From assembly GCA_000729835.1 (NCBI GenBank), contig JFHB01000142.1, positions 1-64,000 of the forward strand: a DNA stretch of 64,000 bases, given 5' to 3'. A program made the translations under genes and the position numbers. Numbering within the stretch: the stretch's first letter is position 1; each line of letters starts with the position of its first letter. Shown here in pieces: positions 18,754-30,520 of the stretch. The DNA is from Atkinsonella hypoxylon. Lineage: Eukaryota; Ascomycota; Sordariomycetes; Hypocreales; Clavicipitaceae. Below the pieces are notes generated by a model that saw only the letters and a list, made by a program, of their open reading frames with translations, ran no database searches and was not told the DNA's origin.

Positions 18754-20355
18754 TTAATACCACGTTCCTTTGGGATCAAGCTTGTACAGAATCCGGCACG
18801 TGCTTCGCTGACAGACTTTCGACCGGCCGAGCTGCTTGAATTTGGGCCCGCTGGGCCCCGTGACATAGTGGTATTGTCCGAAGAGACGCCACTGCCGGAT
18901 GTCCGCCAGCGTGTACAGACGATCGCCCCAGTATCCGTCAAAATGAAACCATGAGGTGGGCGCGTCGGGGTTCTTGGAGGCCGGAACGAGACTCGGATGC
19001 TTGTCGCCATGGACGGATTCCTCATCCAGCTGGGTGTGTTTGGCCAACTTGTAGTCGTAATGGTAGGCATAGTTGTTCAGTGACGGATCCCAGAGCGGTC
19101 CTTTGTCGCTGACGTCTTTGAGCATCTTGAAGGGTAGCACGTATGGATGGTCACCTGGCGTGGCATACATGGCGTGGGACCCGACGGCGGAATATATGAC
19201 AGGGCGGCTGCCGCGTTTCTCGACGGCCTCCCAGGCGTACGCTTGGCCGCCCTCGTGTTCTGAGAAGAAGATGCCGCGCGGGATCCCTCGCTCGAATCGA
19301 ACCATGCAGTGCTCCCAATCACCAACATGGTTGCCAAATCGAATGCCGAGAACGGTTTGGCCGAGGTTGTACGAGTAGAAGAAGAACCAAAAGGCGTCGA
19401 GGATGCCAGAGCCCTTGTCCACCAATATGAGCACTGCCGGAGCTCGGGAGTATCCGCGAGCATCTGGTTTATGACCACGGCGCTCGATGCGGGGCTCGCC
19501 AGCCGAGGGTCGCTGTCGTTGAGCGTTGCGGTGCTGGGGGTCGGATATTCTGTGCAGGGGACGATCCTTGTTGACGTCGAACCAAGTTGTGCGTTCACCC
19601 CTGGCCAGCTCGCCGCCATGATTCGGTCGACGATCGGCATCACCGTCGCAATCGCCGTCGTCGTCGTCGTCGTCGCAATCGTCATCGAATGGATTTGGAG
19701 CATTGTCGTGGCTATGCAGCCAAGGCGGTCGTGACTCCACGTCGTCCAGACTGTGTAAGGTAACGACTCCATCGAACTTGTTGAGGTGATGAAGATTGTT
19801 AAGCGTCAATTTCTCATCCGTCATGTTTACTACTTCATCGTCGACAACAACTTGCATGTGTTGTACATGTTCGCGAATGTCCGACGGCCAGAATTGCTCG
19901 CCCGAGTAGAGGTGTACCAGAGGCGCATGTTTGACCACATAGTCGGGAACGTCTTTCAGTATCTCTCGCGGTTGGAAGACATTTCTCTTCTTGCTGGACC
20001 GCCTCATGGGTGCCGGGCCGGCATCCTCGGTTACCGGATCTTCCCACGACAGGGAGTCCGCGTATCTCTTACGGAGCTCGGCTCGGACTTGTTCATACTC
20101 TGAGGAAGCATTCACAAGAACTGGGAGTGGAAGTGCCGCGGGATCGCGTCGCAGGTGATGTAGACCACAGAGGCTCAGCCAGCGGCATAACTGACGATCA
20201 ATCCAATAAGGACTGCTGCTGACCCAAAGAATGTCGCGAGCACGTCGAGCCGGACCGTGGCTGGTCGGATCGAGTACGCGGGGCACAAACCAGGCAACGA
20301 AGGAAGCGACTAGCAGCAGCGCCAGGACGATAAGCCCGCGCCGGAGCCAGTACAT
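18754..20355 (-). CDS. VPS62: Vacuolar protein sorting-associated protein 62 family
   Basis: This is 533 aa in one exon. The ATG at 20353-20355 is the first in frame; an upstream TGA excludes a longer start. Residues 3-25 form a single N-terminal membrane anchor (hydrophobic LIVLALLLVASFVAWFV). The rest matches the Vps62 family: PLVHLYSGEQFWPSDI, FDGVVTLHSLDDV, FWFFFYSYNLGQTVLGIRFGNHVGDWEHCMVRF, GSHAMYATPGDH and a C-terminal FDGYWGD block. In yeast the family acts in endosome/vacuole sorting of cytosolic cargo; the biochemical activity is unknown. An Asp-rich insert (about residues 210-230) and a basic linker interrupt the domain, which is common in filamentous fungi. The family call is firm. 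Confidence 0.9.
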   Translation of the reverse strand: MYWLRRGLIVLALLLVASFVAWFVPRVLDPTSHGPARRARDILWVSSSPYWIDRQLCRWLSLCGLHHLRRDPAALPLPVLVNASSEYEQVRAELRKRYADSLSWEDPVTEDAGPAPMRRSSKKRNVFQPREILKDVPDYVVKHAPLVHLYSGEQFWPSDIREHVQHMQVVVDDEVVNMTDEKLTLNNLHHLNKFDGVVTLHSLDDVESRPPWLHSHDNAPNPFDDDCDDDDDDGDCDGDADRRPNHGGELARGERTTWFDVNKDRPLHRISDPQHRNAQRQRPSAGEPRIERRGHKPDARGYSRAPAVLILVDKGSGILDAFWFFFYSYNLGQTVLGIRFGNHVGDWEHCMVRFERGIPRGIFFSEHEGGQAYAWEAVEKRGSRPVIYSAVGSHAMYATPGDHPYVLPFKMLKDVSDKGPLWDPSLNNYAYHYDYKLAKHTQLDEESVHGDKHPSLVPASKNPDAPTSWFHFDGYWGDRLYTLADIRQWRLFGQYHYVTGPSGPKFKQLGRSKVCQRSTCRILYKLDPKGTWY

Positions 20356-21821
20356 GGCGAATCTTTTTCGTTGCTGCTGCACCAACAGTCGTCAGACCAA
20401 ATCCTCCACAAATGGAGTCCCCCGCGAGATTGCATGCAAACAAGACGAATCAATGATGGTGTGACGGTGTGCTCTCAGTCGTACGTCTGCCACTCAATAA
20501 GCAAGCCCAAATACCTAGCTTACGCACTCTCGTATGTTGGGGGGGGGGGGGGGTAGGGCTCGTCGATTTGCCGAAGACCAATCTTGGTTCGTTTCAGGAT
20601 TCCTTCCACGTGCAACAAAGAGAAGGGGTGAGGTCCGATTCCGAGTCGGCGGCTGGCTCAATCGAAGGATGGAGCGGAAGGACAATAGTATCGGCGACTG
20701 GAAAGAGTGGCTGGCCGGACACAGAGCGATGCGGTGATGGTGAGCGTAAACGCCGTAGCCGGACTGGACTGGACTGGACCCTGGACTGCAGGGATGTGCC
20801 CAAGTGACAGACAATATGTGCGCGTGCGCGTGTGGAAATCAAGGGTGAAGAAAGTGAGTGTGGCAGGCCAGCAAGGAAGATAAGCAATGAGAAGAGCTTG
20901 AGAATAGTCCAGCTATGAATGCATTACGGCGAGAAGAGTAACTATGTGACGGTGACAGCGCCGCTGGCGTGTGATGGATAAGTCGAGAAGTGAGGGTTGA
21001 AGGCGAGGGCGAAGAATGTGAAGTCTAGTTAGTTTCGTTACCCACGGATGGCTCGGCAAGTGAGAGGGTCAAAGTATTAATAAGTCGAAGTCGCACAGGG
21101 CCAGGGCGCTAAGGCGCTAGGCGCTGGGCGCTGCAGCAAAAGGTGGGGCTACTCCGCGTCCAATCACGGAGTGAACACAATCGAGGTAGTTGGTACTCTA
21201 TCTACATGATCCGTGGGGCTTTTGAGCTGGCAGTTGCAGACTTGCCATCTTACTAAGTCGATGCGCCCTTCCCTGGATGGAATCGGCGCTTTGTTGAACC
21301 ATGTGCACAATCTGCTGGCAAATATCAGCATGCATCATTAGGCGAGCGGCGTTGCTTGGTCATAATGGCCGCAGTCCAGACATCCAGCCGGTCCTCCTCG
21401 TGGGCCAAGCATACGTGCCGGTACGCCCGTTAGTTATTGTGCGAGAGTAGACTGGACGGGTCCACAAGTTTTCGTTTTGCAACGCAGATAAGCCCAGGGC
21501 TGTCACGGACATGGTTTAACATGCTTCCTGGACAGAACATAACTCAAGTCCTTCACGAACCAACAACGGCGTTGCTCTCTAGCCTGTCGTTACCCCGTCA
21601 TTTCGAATAGACTTCATCGAATAGACTTCATGTTAATCTGACTTTACATAGTTGATTTGCTATCACCTTTTAGCTGATGCAAGTGACAAGACTAGCAGGG
21701 TATAAAAATAATTAGACGGTTTGATTGAGCAGATGAAAGGGGAAAGAAAGTGGAACAGGAATTTTCATGGAGACCATAACTATGAATCAACATGAACGCC
21801 GTGAAACCACGCGCTGCGCTA
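20356..21821. other. Intergenic: VPS62 promoter side
   Basis: This contains a 15-G run (20539-20553), TGGACTGGACTGGACC repeats near 20763-20780 and a run of GGCGCT-type repeats (21104-21133). No supported gene. Confidence 0.5.
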
Positions 21822-23538
21822 TTATACAAAGTCATGTATAGATAGGTTCATGGCGTAACACACTCGACTACACCTCACCCCAGCTTCCCATCGGTCCATT
21901 CGATGCGATGACTGACCCAGTTCCCAAAGAACCCCCAATGTCCCAATAATGACGTGATGAGCAACTACTTCTTCTCGCTGAGCGTTTCGTACTCTGGCTG
22001 GCGCAACTGCTTGGGTGACGCAGAGCCACAGGACTACTTGGCGTGATAGCTTTGAAGGATCGTCGTTCCACTGGTCGAGTTCGAGCAACCAGTGGGTGAT
22101 GTTGTCTAACGCGGGCTACTTTTGCAGCATGGTCTTGTTGCGTTTGTGTATCATGGTGGCCAGCAGAGGACGCCAGCGAGGTGGTGGAACGAGACGTAAA
22201 TCGAGAAACAAGGTATCGAAACACAAGCTTTACATCCAAGCTCCTCTCCCACTCTTCCTTGGAAAAGTCGCCGCCCGTCATGTCCATGTCTTTCTTCTGG
22301 TCGTCGGCCTGTTGCTTACGGCTGGGGATGTTGATAGGGTGAGATTGGTGATTGGTGGTGGGCTTGAACTCAGGGAGAGAAGTTTGACTGGCGTCCAATT
22401 CTGTCACAGGTCCTGCTGTGCCAACATCGCTGGATTCCGGAATGACGGGTAACCCAGCATACGGGAGAGACATATGTTGCATCTTGGCATAAGTCGCGAA
22501 TGCGCCTGAATGAGGGGATAGGTGGTTGACAAGCAAGCCGAGTTCTCGAGATAATCTCGCAAGGAGTCGCAGCTGCCATGACGGTTCGTCATCCGACACG
22601 GGGGTGGATTGAGCTCCTATCTGAGACACGCGAGGTGTCGACGATAATGATTCGATGTCATCGACTGGCAATTCTTGGCCCAACAAAATTGATAGCATTG
22701 CATCGTCAATGTCGAGGAGATCCTTGACCACCCTGCGAGTAATTCTAGCAACGAAACCTTCATCATCTCCTTCTACCTCCATTGCGTCCTCATCATGCCA
22801 AGTCAAGTTATCAGCGTCGACCTCAACGGAGCGCTTCGACCGCCGCATGGATAACAATGACTTCTGGCGCCGCCGGGTCTCTCGTTCCACTTCGTCGATC
22901 AATACGCGGCTGTGTTCAAGACGCCATGCCTCGATACGCTGTCGTTTTTCGTCTTCTTGCGGAAACACTTCCCCAATGTTGAGTTGCGTGTGGTCGAAAC
23001 CATCCTGCCTTCGACGGGCCTTGCGGAGATTGAACTTTTCGAACCGATAGATGTGATCTTGCGCATCATCTCCAATTACCGGGCGATCCAGGCGAAACGA
23101 GCCGAGCCCATCGTGGGAAGGGAAGACTGGGGCTTGCTGTCCCCGTAATGATAAGTTCAATCCTGGTATGGAACGGAAGTCAGGAAGATGACTGTCCAGA
23201 CTGTCCAACTCAGCGTCCTCGTCAGCTACCTGATCATTGGTGGCTGACAGGACGGAGGAATGCCTGGCATCAGATACTTCCTCAGATCTGGCAACTGTAT
23301 TGAGGCTGCCCAAATCACTCAGCAGCGACCTACCAGGGGTCTCGAGCGAATGATCCGACTCGGAGAGATATGACGTGGTAGTGACATCGGTTGGTGGCGA
23401 GAAAAGCACCCAAGTTTGCGATCCCTCAGGCTCCCTTTCGGATGAACAGGGTCGCTGTAGTAGGGCGATGTTATCATGTTCAGAAACAGCACGAGCAGCT
23501 CGCTGCGCAGGCTGCCGCGCAGGCTGCTGGAAAGCCAT
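21822..23538 (-). CDS. Conserved-looking fungal protein of unknown function, 532 aa, two exons
   Basis: The start is ATG 23536-23538 (MAFQQPARQ); the open frame extends further upstream but only to GTG. Exon 1 is 22234-23538 and exon 2 is 21822-22115, with an inferred 118-bp intron (22116-22233, GTAAAG...AAAGTAG). Reading through the intron gives a low-complexity Ser/Arg tail. Splicing instead gives an ordered helical end (LDNITHWLLELDQW, VVLWLCVTQAVAPARV, VVAHHVIIGTLGVLWELG), which is the better protein. The N-terminal half is disordered and Ser-rich. The middle has a charged helix (RQRIEAWRLEHSRVLIDEV), RRSKRS, and ARITRRVVKDLLDIDDAMLSIL. No known domain is recognised. Nuclear or cytosolic location is likely, since no signal peptide or membrane segment is present. 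Confidence 0.65.
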
Positions 23539-25122
23539 CGGGTTAAGCCTCAAGGACAGACGATGTCCCTCCACAGCAGGGAGTGAGAGGGAGGGAGGAG
23601 AGCAGGCGAGGAGACTGATAAGCAAGTTGATGATGATGTGATAAGAGTGTTGTCTGTCGAGCCGCACTACTATCTCGTCACTAGGACAAGGATTGGCGGG
23701 AGCGACGACTTCCTCCGCCACAGGATGCTCTCGTAAATGCCGCACAAGCGAACTTAGGATGTAACATGCGGTATTTAGGATGGATGTACGGAGTAGTCGT
23801 ATACAGTCCTGATTAGCAGACACGAAGGCTATGCAGAATGGAACGCGACAGCGATGCTGTCAAGATAATCAAAGCGGCAAACAGGCCTGGGTGCCACGCG
23901 GGTGTCAAATTACACGAGTCGTCCTGCCCTATGTAATTTGACATCCCCCTAGGGTGCTACGTCGATATGATACGGGCATGCCTCCACTGGCACACGTCCT
24001 TTGAGTTATACAGCGCAAGTGATACACTCACTAGCTGAAAGAAGAAAAGCGTCGTAGGTGGGCCAGGTGGACCGGATGCCATTGGTCGCATTTGGTTGAG
24101 ATCACATCATCAGTCTTTTGAGCGCTAGTCTGGGGCGTCATCTAGTACTTTTGAGGGGCAGTTGGGCAGTTCGTGGACACTGAGCCGACTGCGGCAAGTG
24201 GCAAGTGGCAACCAGGTTAGGGGTCGAAGTGGGCCCGACACCTTCTGGGCTCGCGCGCATGATCACTCACGGTTGGCAATGGTTAGAGCGTTCTGATAAT
24301 GGCCAGACATGTATCCTGTAGTTACCACGCACTCCGTACTTCATGCAGAGAGATGTAATTACTCACGGCGTTCATTTTCCTCGCCTTCATGCATCTTGTC
24401 CTGGGAGCTGGCAGTTGGCTGATCTCGTTGACAAGCGAGGTTCTTCATTTCTGCCTGTTGTTTCATTGTTCTGGCCAACTTTCAATTTGACGCAATTGCG
24501 TGCGCGAAATACTTACCAGTGTCCAGTGGCCAACAGATAGTGGTACTACCTAGGTAGGTAGCTGAGCAGCTGATTTTATCGACGAATGATTCCAGAGACG
24601 AGCATCCATCGTCACTCATTCAAGGGGCAAATCCAGATGGCCAAGCTTGCAAGCCACGTTGTCTCGGCTAGATGTCTGTCATTTTTCAACCTATCCCCGA
24701 AACAGACTGGGTACGACATTGTCTGAACATGTACATGTTATACCTGTGCACGCTACAGCAATGGTAAGCGATCGGAGACTCATCTCAATACTTCTCTAGA
24801 ATTGGTACAAGACACAGCATGTCTTCGCAGATCAACTCTTCATCGAGTTGAACAAGATATTGTGAATGTGGCCCTTGTAGTGACGTCTTCAGACGACGCC
24901 GACCACGTCACATAACCTTCTGCCACCAGTTCCCATACAACAGTTTGACTGTCAGCCACCAAGTATTCTCATGCATGCAGCAATCACAGACACGAGCAGA
25001 AGAGAGACATAAATAGCGACGAATGCAATGACTTGATTTGCCAACCGTGACTAGACTAAGAGGTCTTTATCTGACATTCCAATTTGACGCCATCCTTAAC
25101 CCCAGGAACCAAAGAAACCCTT
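23539..25122. other. Intergenic, nothing recognised
   Basis: This is 5' sequence of the 532-aa gene and 3' sequence of RPL10. It contains one ACCTAGGT palindrome (24548-24555). No supported gene. Confidence 0.5.
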
Positions 25123-26049
25123 TCATGCAGAGAAAGCGTCGGGGAATCGGCGCATGTTCTCTTCCAAAGAGCCGTGGTTGCTGAGGAACTGAACATAGGC
25201 ACCATCCACCTTCACATGGCCAGCGGCCTTGCGCTCAAGATACTCGTCTCGGCGGAGAGGGGTGAAGCCCCAGTTCTTAGAGATGATGATCTTTTGGCGA
25301 CCAGGAAACTTGTATTGGGACCGGCGCAAAGCCTCCAGTGCGAGAGCACGGTCTGAAAAAAAAATTTCACCAGTTAGTGATGAAGCCTATGGAAGGGACT
25401 TTCTGTGAGGGATTTGACATACTAGAGTCACGAGTGCGGACGCTCATGATGATCTGGCCAATGTTGACACGGGCAACGGTACCGTTGGGCTTACCCCAGG
25501 CACCACGCATACCAGTTTGCAGTCTATCGGCACCCGCGCAAGACAACATCTTGTTGATACGGACGACGTGGAAAGGGTGAGCGCGCACACGCAGGTGGAA
25601 ACCCTCCTTTCCGGTGTGCTTAACCAGATACTTGTTGGCGCAGATACGAGCTGCCTCAAGGGCCTCTGAACTCAGCTGTTCATATTCGTTGGACACCAGG
25701 TGTATGCACAAAGGGAAGTCGTCAACGTTGGCACGCTTGCGGCCAAGGTCAAAAATCCTGATCTTGGGGTCGGGTACACCACGGTTGAATCGCGACTTGG
25801 GGAACGGCTGCAAGGGAGGAAGAACTAGTTAGCAAATCTGTTTACCACGAGCGTATGACATTGCAAAATCGACGCAGAACTGCGTTGTTCCGACTTTCTT
25901 CCCTGGCTCGCCCAGGCTTCCTGCGCATACGGGAAGAGAAGTTGCAACAACTGACCACCACGAATTTGGTGATTGTTGCATCGTAGTGTAGGTTCGAGCC
26001 TCACCTTGTTCTTGCAGTATCGGTAGCAACGAGCAGGACGACGAGCCAT
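25123..26049 (-). CDS. RPL10: 60S ribosomal protein L10 (uL16)
   Basis: Three exons, 26005-26049, 25423-25807 and 25123-25352, encode 219 aa, the usual length. Introns are 25808-26004 (197 bp) and 25353-25422 (70 bp, GTATGT...TTCAG). The sequence is diagnostic: MARRPARCYRYCKNK at the start, PFPKSRFNRGVPDPKIRIFD, HLVSNEYEQLSSEALEAARI, LRVRAHPFHVVRINKMLSCAG, GMRGAWGKPNGTVARVNIGQ, KFPGRQKIIISKNWGFT. The protein binds near the peptidyl-transferase and tRNA corridor and is assembled last into the 60S subunit. The tiny first exon (15 codons) before a larger intron is typical of fungal ribosomal protein genes. Divergent from RPL30 with only 340 bp between start codons. Confidence 0.97.
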
Positions 26050-26389
26050 CTTGTCAGATTTTGCTGATGGTTCTTGAGGTTGGTGATGTGTTTGAGCAAA
26101 CGAGTCCGTCCGACGGGCGAGAACTGTAAACGCACCAACTTTGATTTCAAAGCAACTTTCTTGGTAAGCCAGAGTGGTGCCTTTCCGCCTAAATTTCGGT
26201 GCTTTAGGGTTGTGGTCAACTATGTCCGCGTACATGATTGGGCTGGAAGGGGTCATGTGCCCCACCATTCGAAGCATTCACTTTTTTTGACAAAATATTG
26301 AGAAACCGTTCTTATGGGATTTAATTTTTGCTCTCCTTCATCAGCAAAGTTCCATTCCGCCAGATCACCCAGAGTCCGATACCGTCAAG
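26050..26389. promoter_or_regulatory. Shared divergent promoter of RPL10 and RPL30
   Basis: This 340-bp interval separates the two ATG codons, which face away from each other, so both ribosomal protein genes must be driven from it. It contains an AT-rich TTTTGACAAAATATTGAG stretch near 26285 and pyrimidine-rich sequence before the RPL30 start. Individual factor sites are not assigned. Confidence 0.75.
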
Positions 26390-27042
26390 ATGGCTATCTC
26401 AAAGAAGAGCAAGAAGGATGCCAACAGCATTAACTCCAAGTTGGCCCTTGTCATGAAGTCCGGAAAGGGTAAGAAAATTACTTTTAATTGGAGCCATGCC
26501 TCTTGTGCTCTCGCTGAAACCAATTATTTTGATGCTATTAAATTGCCGAACCAGATTTCCGAATTTTGCGCTAACGTGTTTCGCAGTCACTCTTGGATAC
26601 CGATCGACTCTGAAGTCTCTGCGATCTGGCAAGGCCAAGCTCATCATCATCGCCGGCAACACCCCTCCTCTGCGCAAGTCTGAGCTGGAGTACTACAGCA
26701 TGTTGTCCAAGGCTCCTATTCACCACTTCTCCGGCAACAACGTAAGTTAACATTGCGAATTCAACTGAACATACTTGTATTGGCGAGATTCCATTGCACT
26801 TGCCGTACTCGACATGTCCATTCATCACGGATGACCACGTCTCTTTCTTTAATAGGCGAGGACTTTCCTTGCGATCTGCCCAGAGATGAAGTCTCTCATT
26901 CAGACTTTGGAGGGTTCAGTTTTGCTTACACACACTTTGACAGATTGAGCTGGGTACAGCCTGCGGTAAGCTCTTCCGCTGCTCTACCATGGCTGTCCTC
27001 GACGCTGGTGACTCCAATATCCTCAGCGACCAGCAGGCCTAA
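26390..27042 (+). CDS. RPL30: 60S ribosomal protein L30 (eL30)
   Basis: Three exons, 26390-26468, 26587-26741 and 26944-27042, encode 110 aa, the family length. Introns are 118 and 202 bp with GTAAGA...CGCAG and GTAAGT...GACAG ends. The joined protein shows the eL30 pattern: INSKLALVMKSGKVTLGYR, KSLRSGKAKLIIIAGNTPPLRKSE, EYYSMLSK, HHFSGNNIELGTACGKLFR and a short C-terminus ending DSNILSDQQA. The protein sits at the 60S inter-subunit face. In yeast it also binds its own transcript to limit splicing; whether that holds here cannot be judged. The first intron splits a Val codon directly after MKSGK. Confidence 0.97.
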
Positions 27043-28526
27043 ACTTGGGGCACTTGACTTCATCTTATATGGCGTTTTGGGGTAACAATGGGTTCCGGCA
27101 ATTTGAGGATAATACCAATCAATGTCTTGCGATAACGAAAAGCTTTGATAGAGGGCCTAACAAACGATCTGTTGGCCTGGTTGAGATCTCCGCCCGGACT
27201 GTGATGCTTTTGTAGTGTACCAAGCACGCGGGTCCGGCGGGTGGTTACCTCAACACAAGAATAAAACTGATGACCATTTTTACTTCCGCCACTTCTACCT
27301 TGTCTTGTTGCTCGCTTTGATATGAGTTTGTGTGTCGTTGGGGGCTCTGTGCACGAGGCGCAGGATGTCCTGCCCTCTCTTGGAGCGTTTATTCGCTGAC
27401 CTTTGTGCCGTGGTGATTGTTCTTGGTCCATTTGTGCATTTCCCGTTCCAAGGAAAAAAAAATACTGTAAAAACAAAGAGCGCAGAATACAGGCTGCTTT
27501 GTAAGGAGACCCGGTTAGGCCCTCCACCCCTGGACGAGAAAGCTCCACTCGCCAAGATGCTGCTGCAATTTGCTCGGCTCAGAGCATAAACTCGTCGAAA
27601 TTGGTACCAGACTTTGTATTTATAATCGGGCGAAGCGTCGTGATGGGGGATCAGCAGTGCCTCACAGCACACTGTTTTCATAAGAGCGCATCGAGCACAA
27701 GCGAATTCATTTAGCTAGCAACGCAGTCGCTGTAAACCAGACACTGCGTCATTGCCATCAAATTCCATAAACTGCGAAGGTGCCTGGATTGCATTTGGAT
27801 AATAACTAACTATAGGCTTTTTATTTTATTTTTGGCTGCGTGCCCTTCGTTATTCAGGCTGAATCTAAGTAGCTCTGTCGGCCACTCTGCATCCAAAATA
27901 CTATCCCGCGACATGCAGCACTTCTAAGCGAGGTTGGCTAGGTACCTAGGTAAGTATCGAGATGTCGACACGTGCCCATGGCCTTGTGCCGCGGCCAGAC
28001 CGAAATCGCCGCTGACGCCTGAACCTGAATTTCCTGCATTGTAGCATTTCATCTGAATGAAGCGGGCGTACTCCGTAATAGTACCAGACGCTTGTTATTT
28101 CTAATATGCGCATTATCGTAGCAACCTACCTACCTTAGGTAGGTACCTAGTAGGTAGGTAGTTACCTAGGTACTCCGCACGTACCTTAGCATGTGGGGGC
28201 GCACAAACGATCCGCAACTCTGGCCGGTCTCTTCCACAAGTGGACCCTGCCGAGGAGAAGGAGAGACCCTGGCACACAGCACATACAGCAAGGGTGGTTA
28301 GTATTAACTAGTCAATGGGCATGAAAGGAGGCTTTGCTATGGGGTAATGAATGGGGTTGGCTGCAACACCTGGCTAACCGCTGGGTCACCTCAAGCACGA
28401 TTAAGCACCTTTAGCAAGAAGCATCTTGTATGGCGCTGTAGACCAGGATTTTCTCTTTTTTGCACTCTTCCACTATATCTCTCTCCGCATACCTAGTCCT
28501 CCTCGCCTCAGACAGTCTTCGCGAGC
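27043..28526. other. Intergenic with TAGGTA/ACCTAGGT clusters
   Basis: No supported gene. It carries ACCTAGGT at 27944-27951 and 28164-28171 within longer TAGGTAGGTACC-type clusters (28128-28175). The last 150 bp, pyrimidine-rich (TTTTCTCTTTTTTGCACTCTTC), are the likely core promoter of the next gene. Confidence 0.5.
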
Positions 28527-30520
28527 ATGGCGACCGCATCGAAAAGGCCCCCTTCTACTAGCGGTGTAGGGCGAATCGCCACAGACGCAGGCTCGCCATC
28601 ACCCTCCGCCTCTGCATCAACGAGCACAACCCCGGTGCCATCGACGCCAGCAGTACGTGCTCGCACGAAGTCCCGAGCTGGTGCTCCTGGTGCTCGCGCC
28701 GTTGTGCGCGGAGACTCTTTCGACGCCCGAGCCGAGACTGCGTCTGCCCTGGAAGACCTGCAACAACGACTTCAGAGGGAGGAGAAGATGTCACAACAAC
28801 ACAAGGCACAGGCAGAAGTGCTGCAGTCAAAACTCGATGAGGCGCTCAAGGACGCCGCAAAATGGGAAGAGAAGCTCCATGAAAGCGAGGAGCAACTCGA
28901 GGCGCTCCGCAATGAAAAGAAAGATGCCACTCGTCAAATCCGAGAGATAGAGACAATATACGAAGCTGAGCGCAGCGCCATCCTCAAAGAGAAGGAGGAA
29001 TTGGCAAATAGAGAAGAGGAAATGCAGACAGTAATTCAACGGCTGAAGGATAGTCTGGCCCAAAGGAATAATAATGACGACGAGTCTCGACAGTCAAGAC
29101 CAGGTATAATGTTTTTTTTTTAACTGCCTAGCGCAAGCTTCTCTATCTCTTCTGATTTCGTGATGAACTGGCTAACTGTTTGTGATTGTTTCCTGCCATA
29201 GGCAACTCGTCGCCGTCACTTGACGGTGGTAACTTTGCACCGCCGTCATCAATACAACGTAGCGATTCTCGCAACAATTCAAAGCTCATCCTGCAAAAAG
29301 ACAAGTTGATCGAATCCTTACGATTGGAACTTGCAGAGGCGCAGATCAAGTTAGTGGAGTCCGAGAACCAAGGCGGAGGTAGGTTGCAAGAAGTTGAACG
29401 CCTCCTTATGGAAGCTCGTATGGCCAACGCTCGCCTCATGGAGGACAACGAAAGCTACCAACTGCTGCTCCAGGAGAAGACGCTCAAGGGGGACTTTGGC
29501 CAGAGCGACTTCAGCTACATGGGTGCCAGCGCCAATCAGGAGGCGCTCAACGCGCTCGAAGGCAAGACTGGAGGTTCGAGCCTGGCCGATGAGTTGTCTA
29601 ATGCCACTGAGGCGGAGAGCGAGGCCTATCGTCGCCTTGAGGCCGAACTCAAATCCTTGAAGGAGCAGAATAAGGCGCTCACGCTGTATATTAACAAGAT
29701 TATCGAACGCCTGTTGCAACACCAGGAATTTGAGTCCATCTTGGATCAGTCTGGAGAGGTCAAGGCCGGACCGGTGCCACTCAATACGAACAAGGAGCTT
29801 CCCGCCGCACCTGGGACTGATGCCGCAAACACGAACGCTTCATTACTCCAGCGGGCCAAATCAATGGCCGTTGGTCCGTCGAAACCAAGGCCACGACCTC
29901 TGTCGTTCATGCCATCAGCGGCAAACTCGGCTCACACGCATCCAGAGACCGCACCAAGCATTCCTATCGGGAATCTTGGTCGTTCTGCGAGCACCAGGCG
30001 AGCCCCATCGCGACCTCAGAGCGAACAGTTTTCTGGGGCGAGTCTCGTCAGCCAGATGTACAGAGGACCTGAAGGTCCCGCCTCGCCGTCCCTCGGTAAC
30101 AGGCACTCGCAGTCTTATTTTGCACCTCCGAGCTTCACCAGCAACCCCAACGTTGCAGCTCGCTACCCTAGTGGAAGTCAAGCCTCATCGGGCAACTTTC
30201 CAGGAATGAGGAGCGAGACGTCAAGCCTGAGCGGGGAGTCGGGAGATCTGTCAACATCTACGCCACCATCACAGTCGCCTCCTCGATCGCATAGCGACAA
30301 GCAGACCACCTTCTCTGGCGGCAAGCCCCGGCCGTTGAGATTGGTCCAGGAGAATCAAGGTGCGGTTAAGGACAGCAGCAAGCGAACGAGCTGGTATTCA
30401 AGCTGGAGCTGGGGCGCTAAGAAGGATGAAGCCCCATTTGGCGGTGGTGCCGCTACAAACCATTCGACCACGGCCACCGCCACCGCCGCCGCCGCCACCG
30501 CCACCGCCATTCCCGAGTAG
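28527..30520 (+). CDS. Coiled-coil protein of filamentous fungi (M-protein-repeat-like)
   Basis: Two exons, 28527-29103 and 29202-30520 (intron 98 bp, GTATAA...CATAG), encode 631 aa. Residues 1-65 are Ser/Pro/Thr-rich and disordered. About 70-185 form a long coiled coil (LEDLQQRLQREEKMSQQHKAQ, LKEKEELANREEEMQTVIQRL). After a linker, 215-390 continue as coiled coil (KDKLIESLRLELAEAQIKL, LEAELKSLKEQNKALTLYINKIIERLLQHQEFESIL). The C-terminal 230 residues are disordered and Ser/Pro-rich, with a Thr/Ala repeat near the end. The NKIIERLL...FE.IL segment resembles fungal proteins annotated 'M protein repeat protein'. It is probably a cytoplasmic scaffold or trafficking adaptor; no enzymatic motif is present. 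Confidence 0.75.

Noticed and set aside
18336..18839. 167-codon plus-strand frame overlapping the VPS62 3' end
   Set aside because: No ATG start is evident, no motif is seen, and it is antisense to a well-supported gene.
21868..23823. 651-codon version of the 532-aa protein with a GTG start
   Set aside because: The first ATG is at 23538, and the read-through C-terminus is less protein-like than the spliced one.
25808..26943. Possible snoRNAs in the larger introns of RPL10 and RPL30
   Set aside because: I looked for box C/D and H/ACA patterns; a few partial matches occur (for example GATGA-like strings) but no correctly spaced pair.
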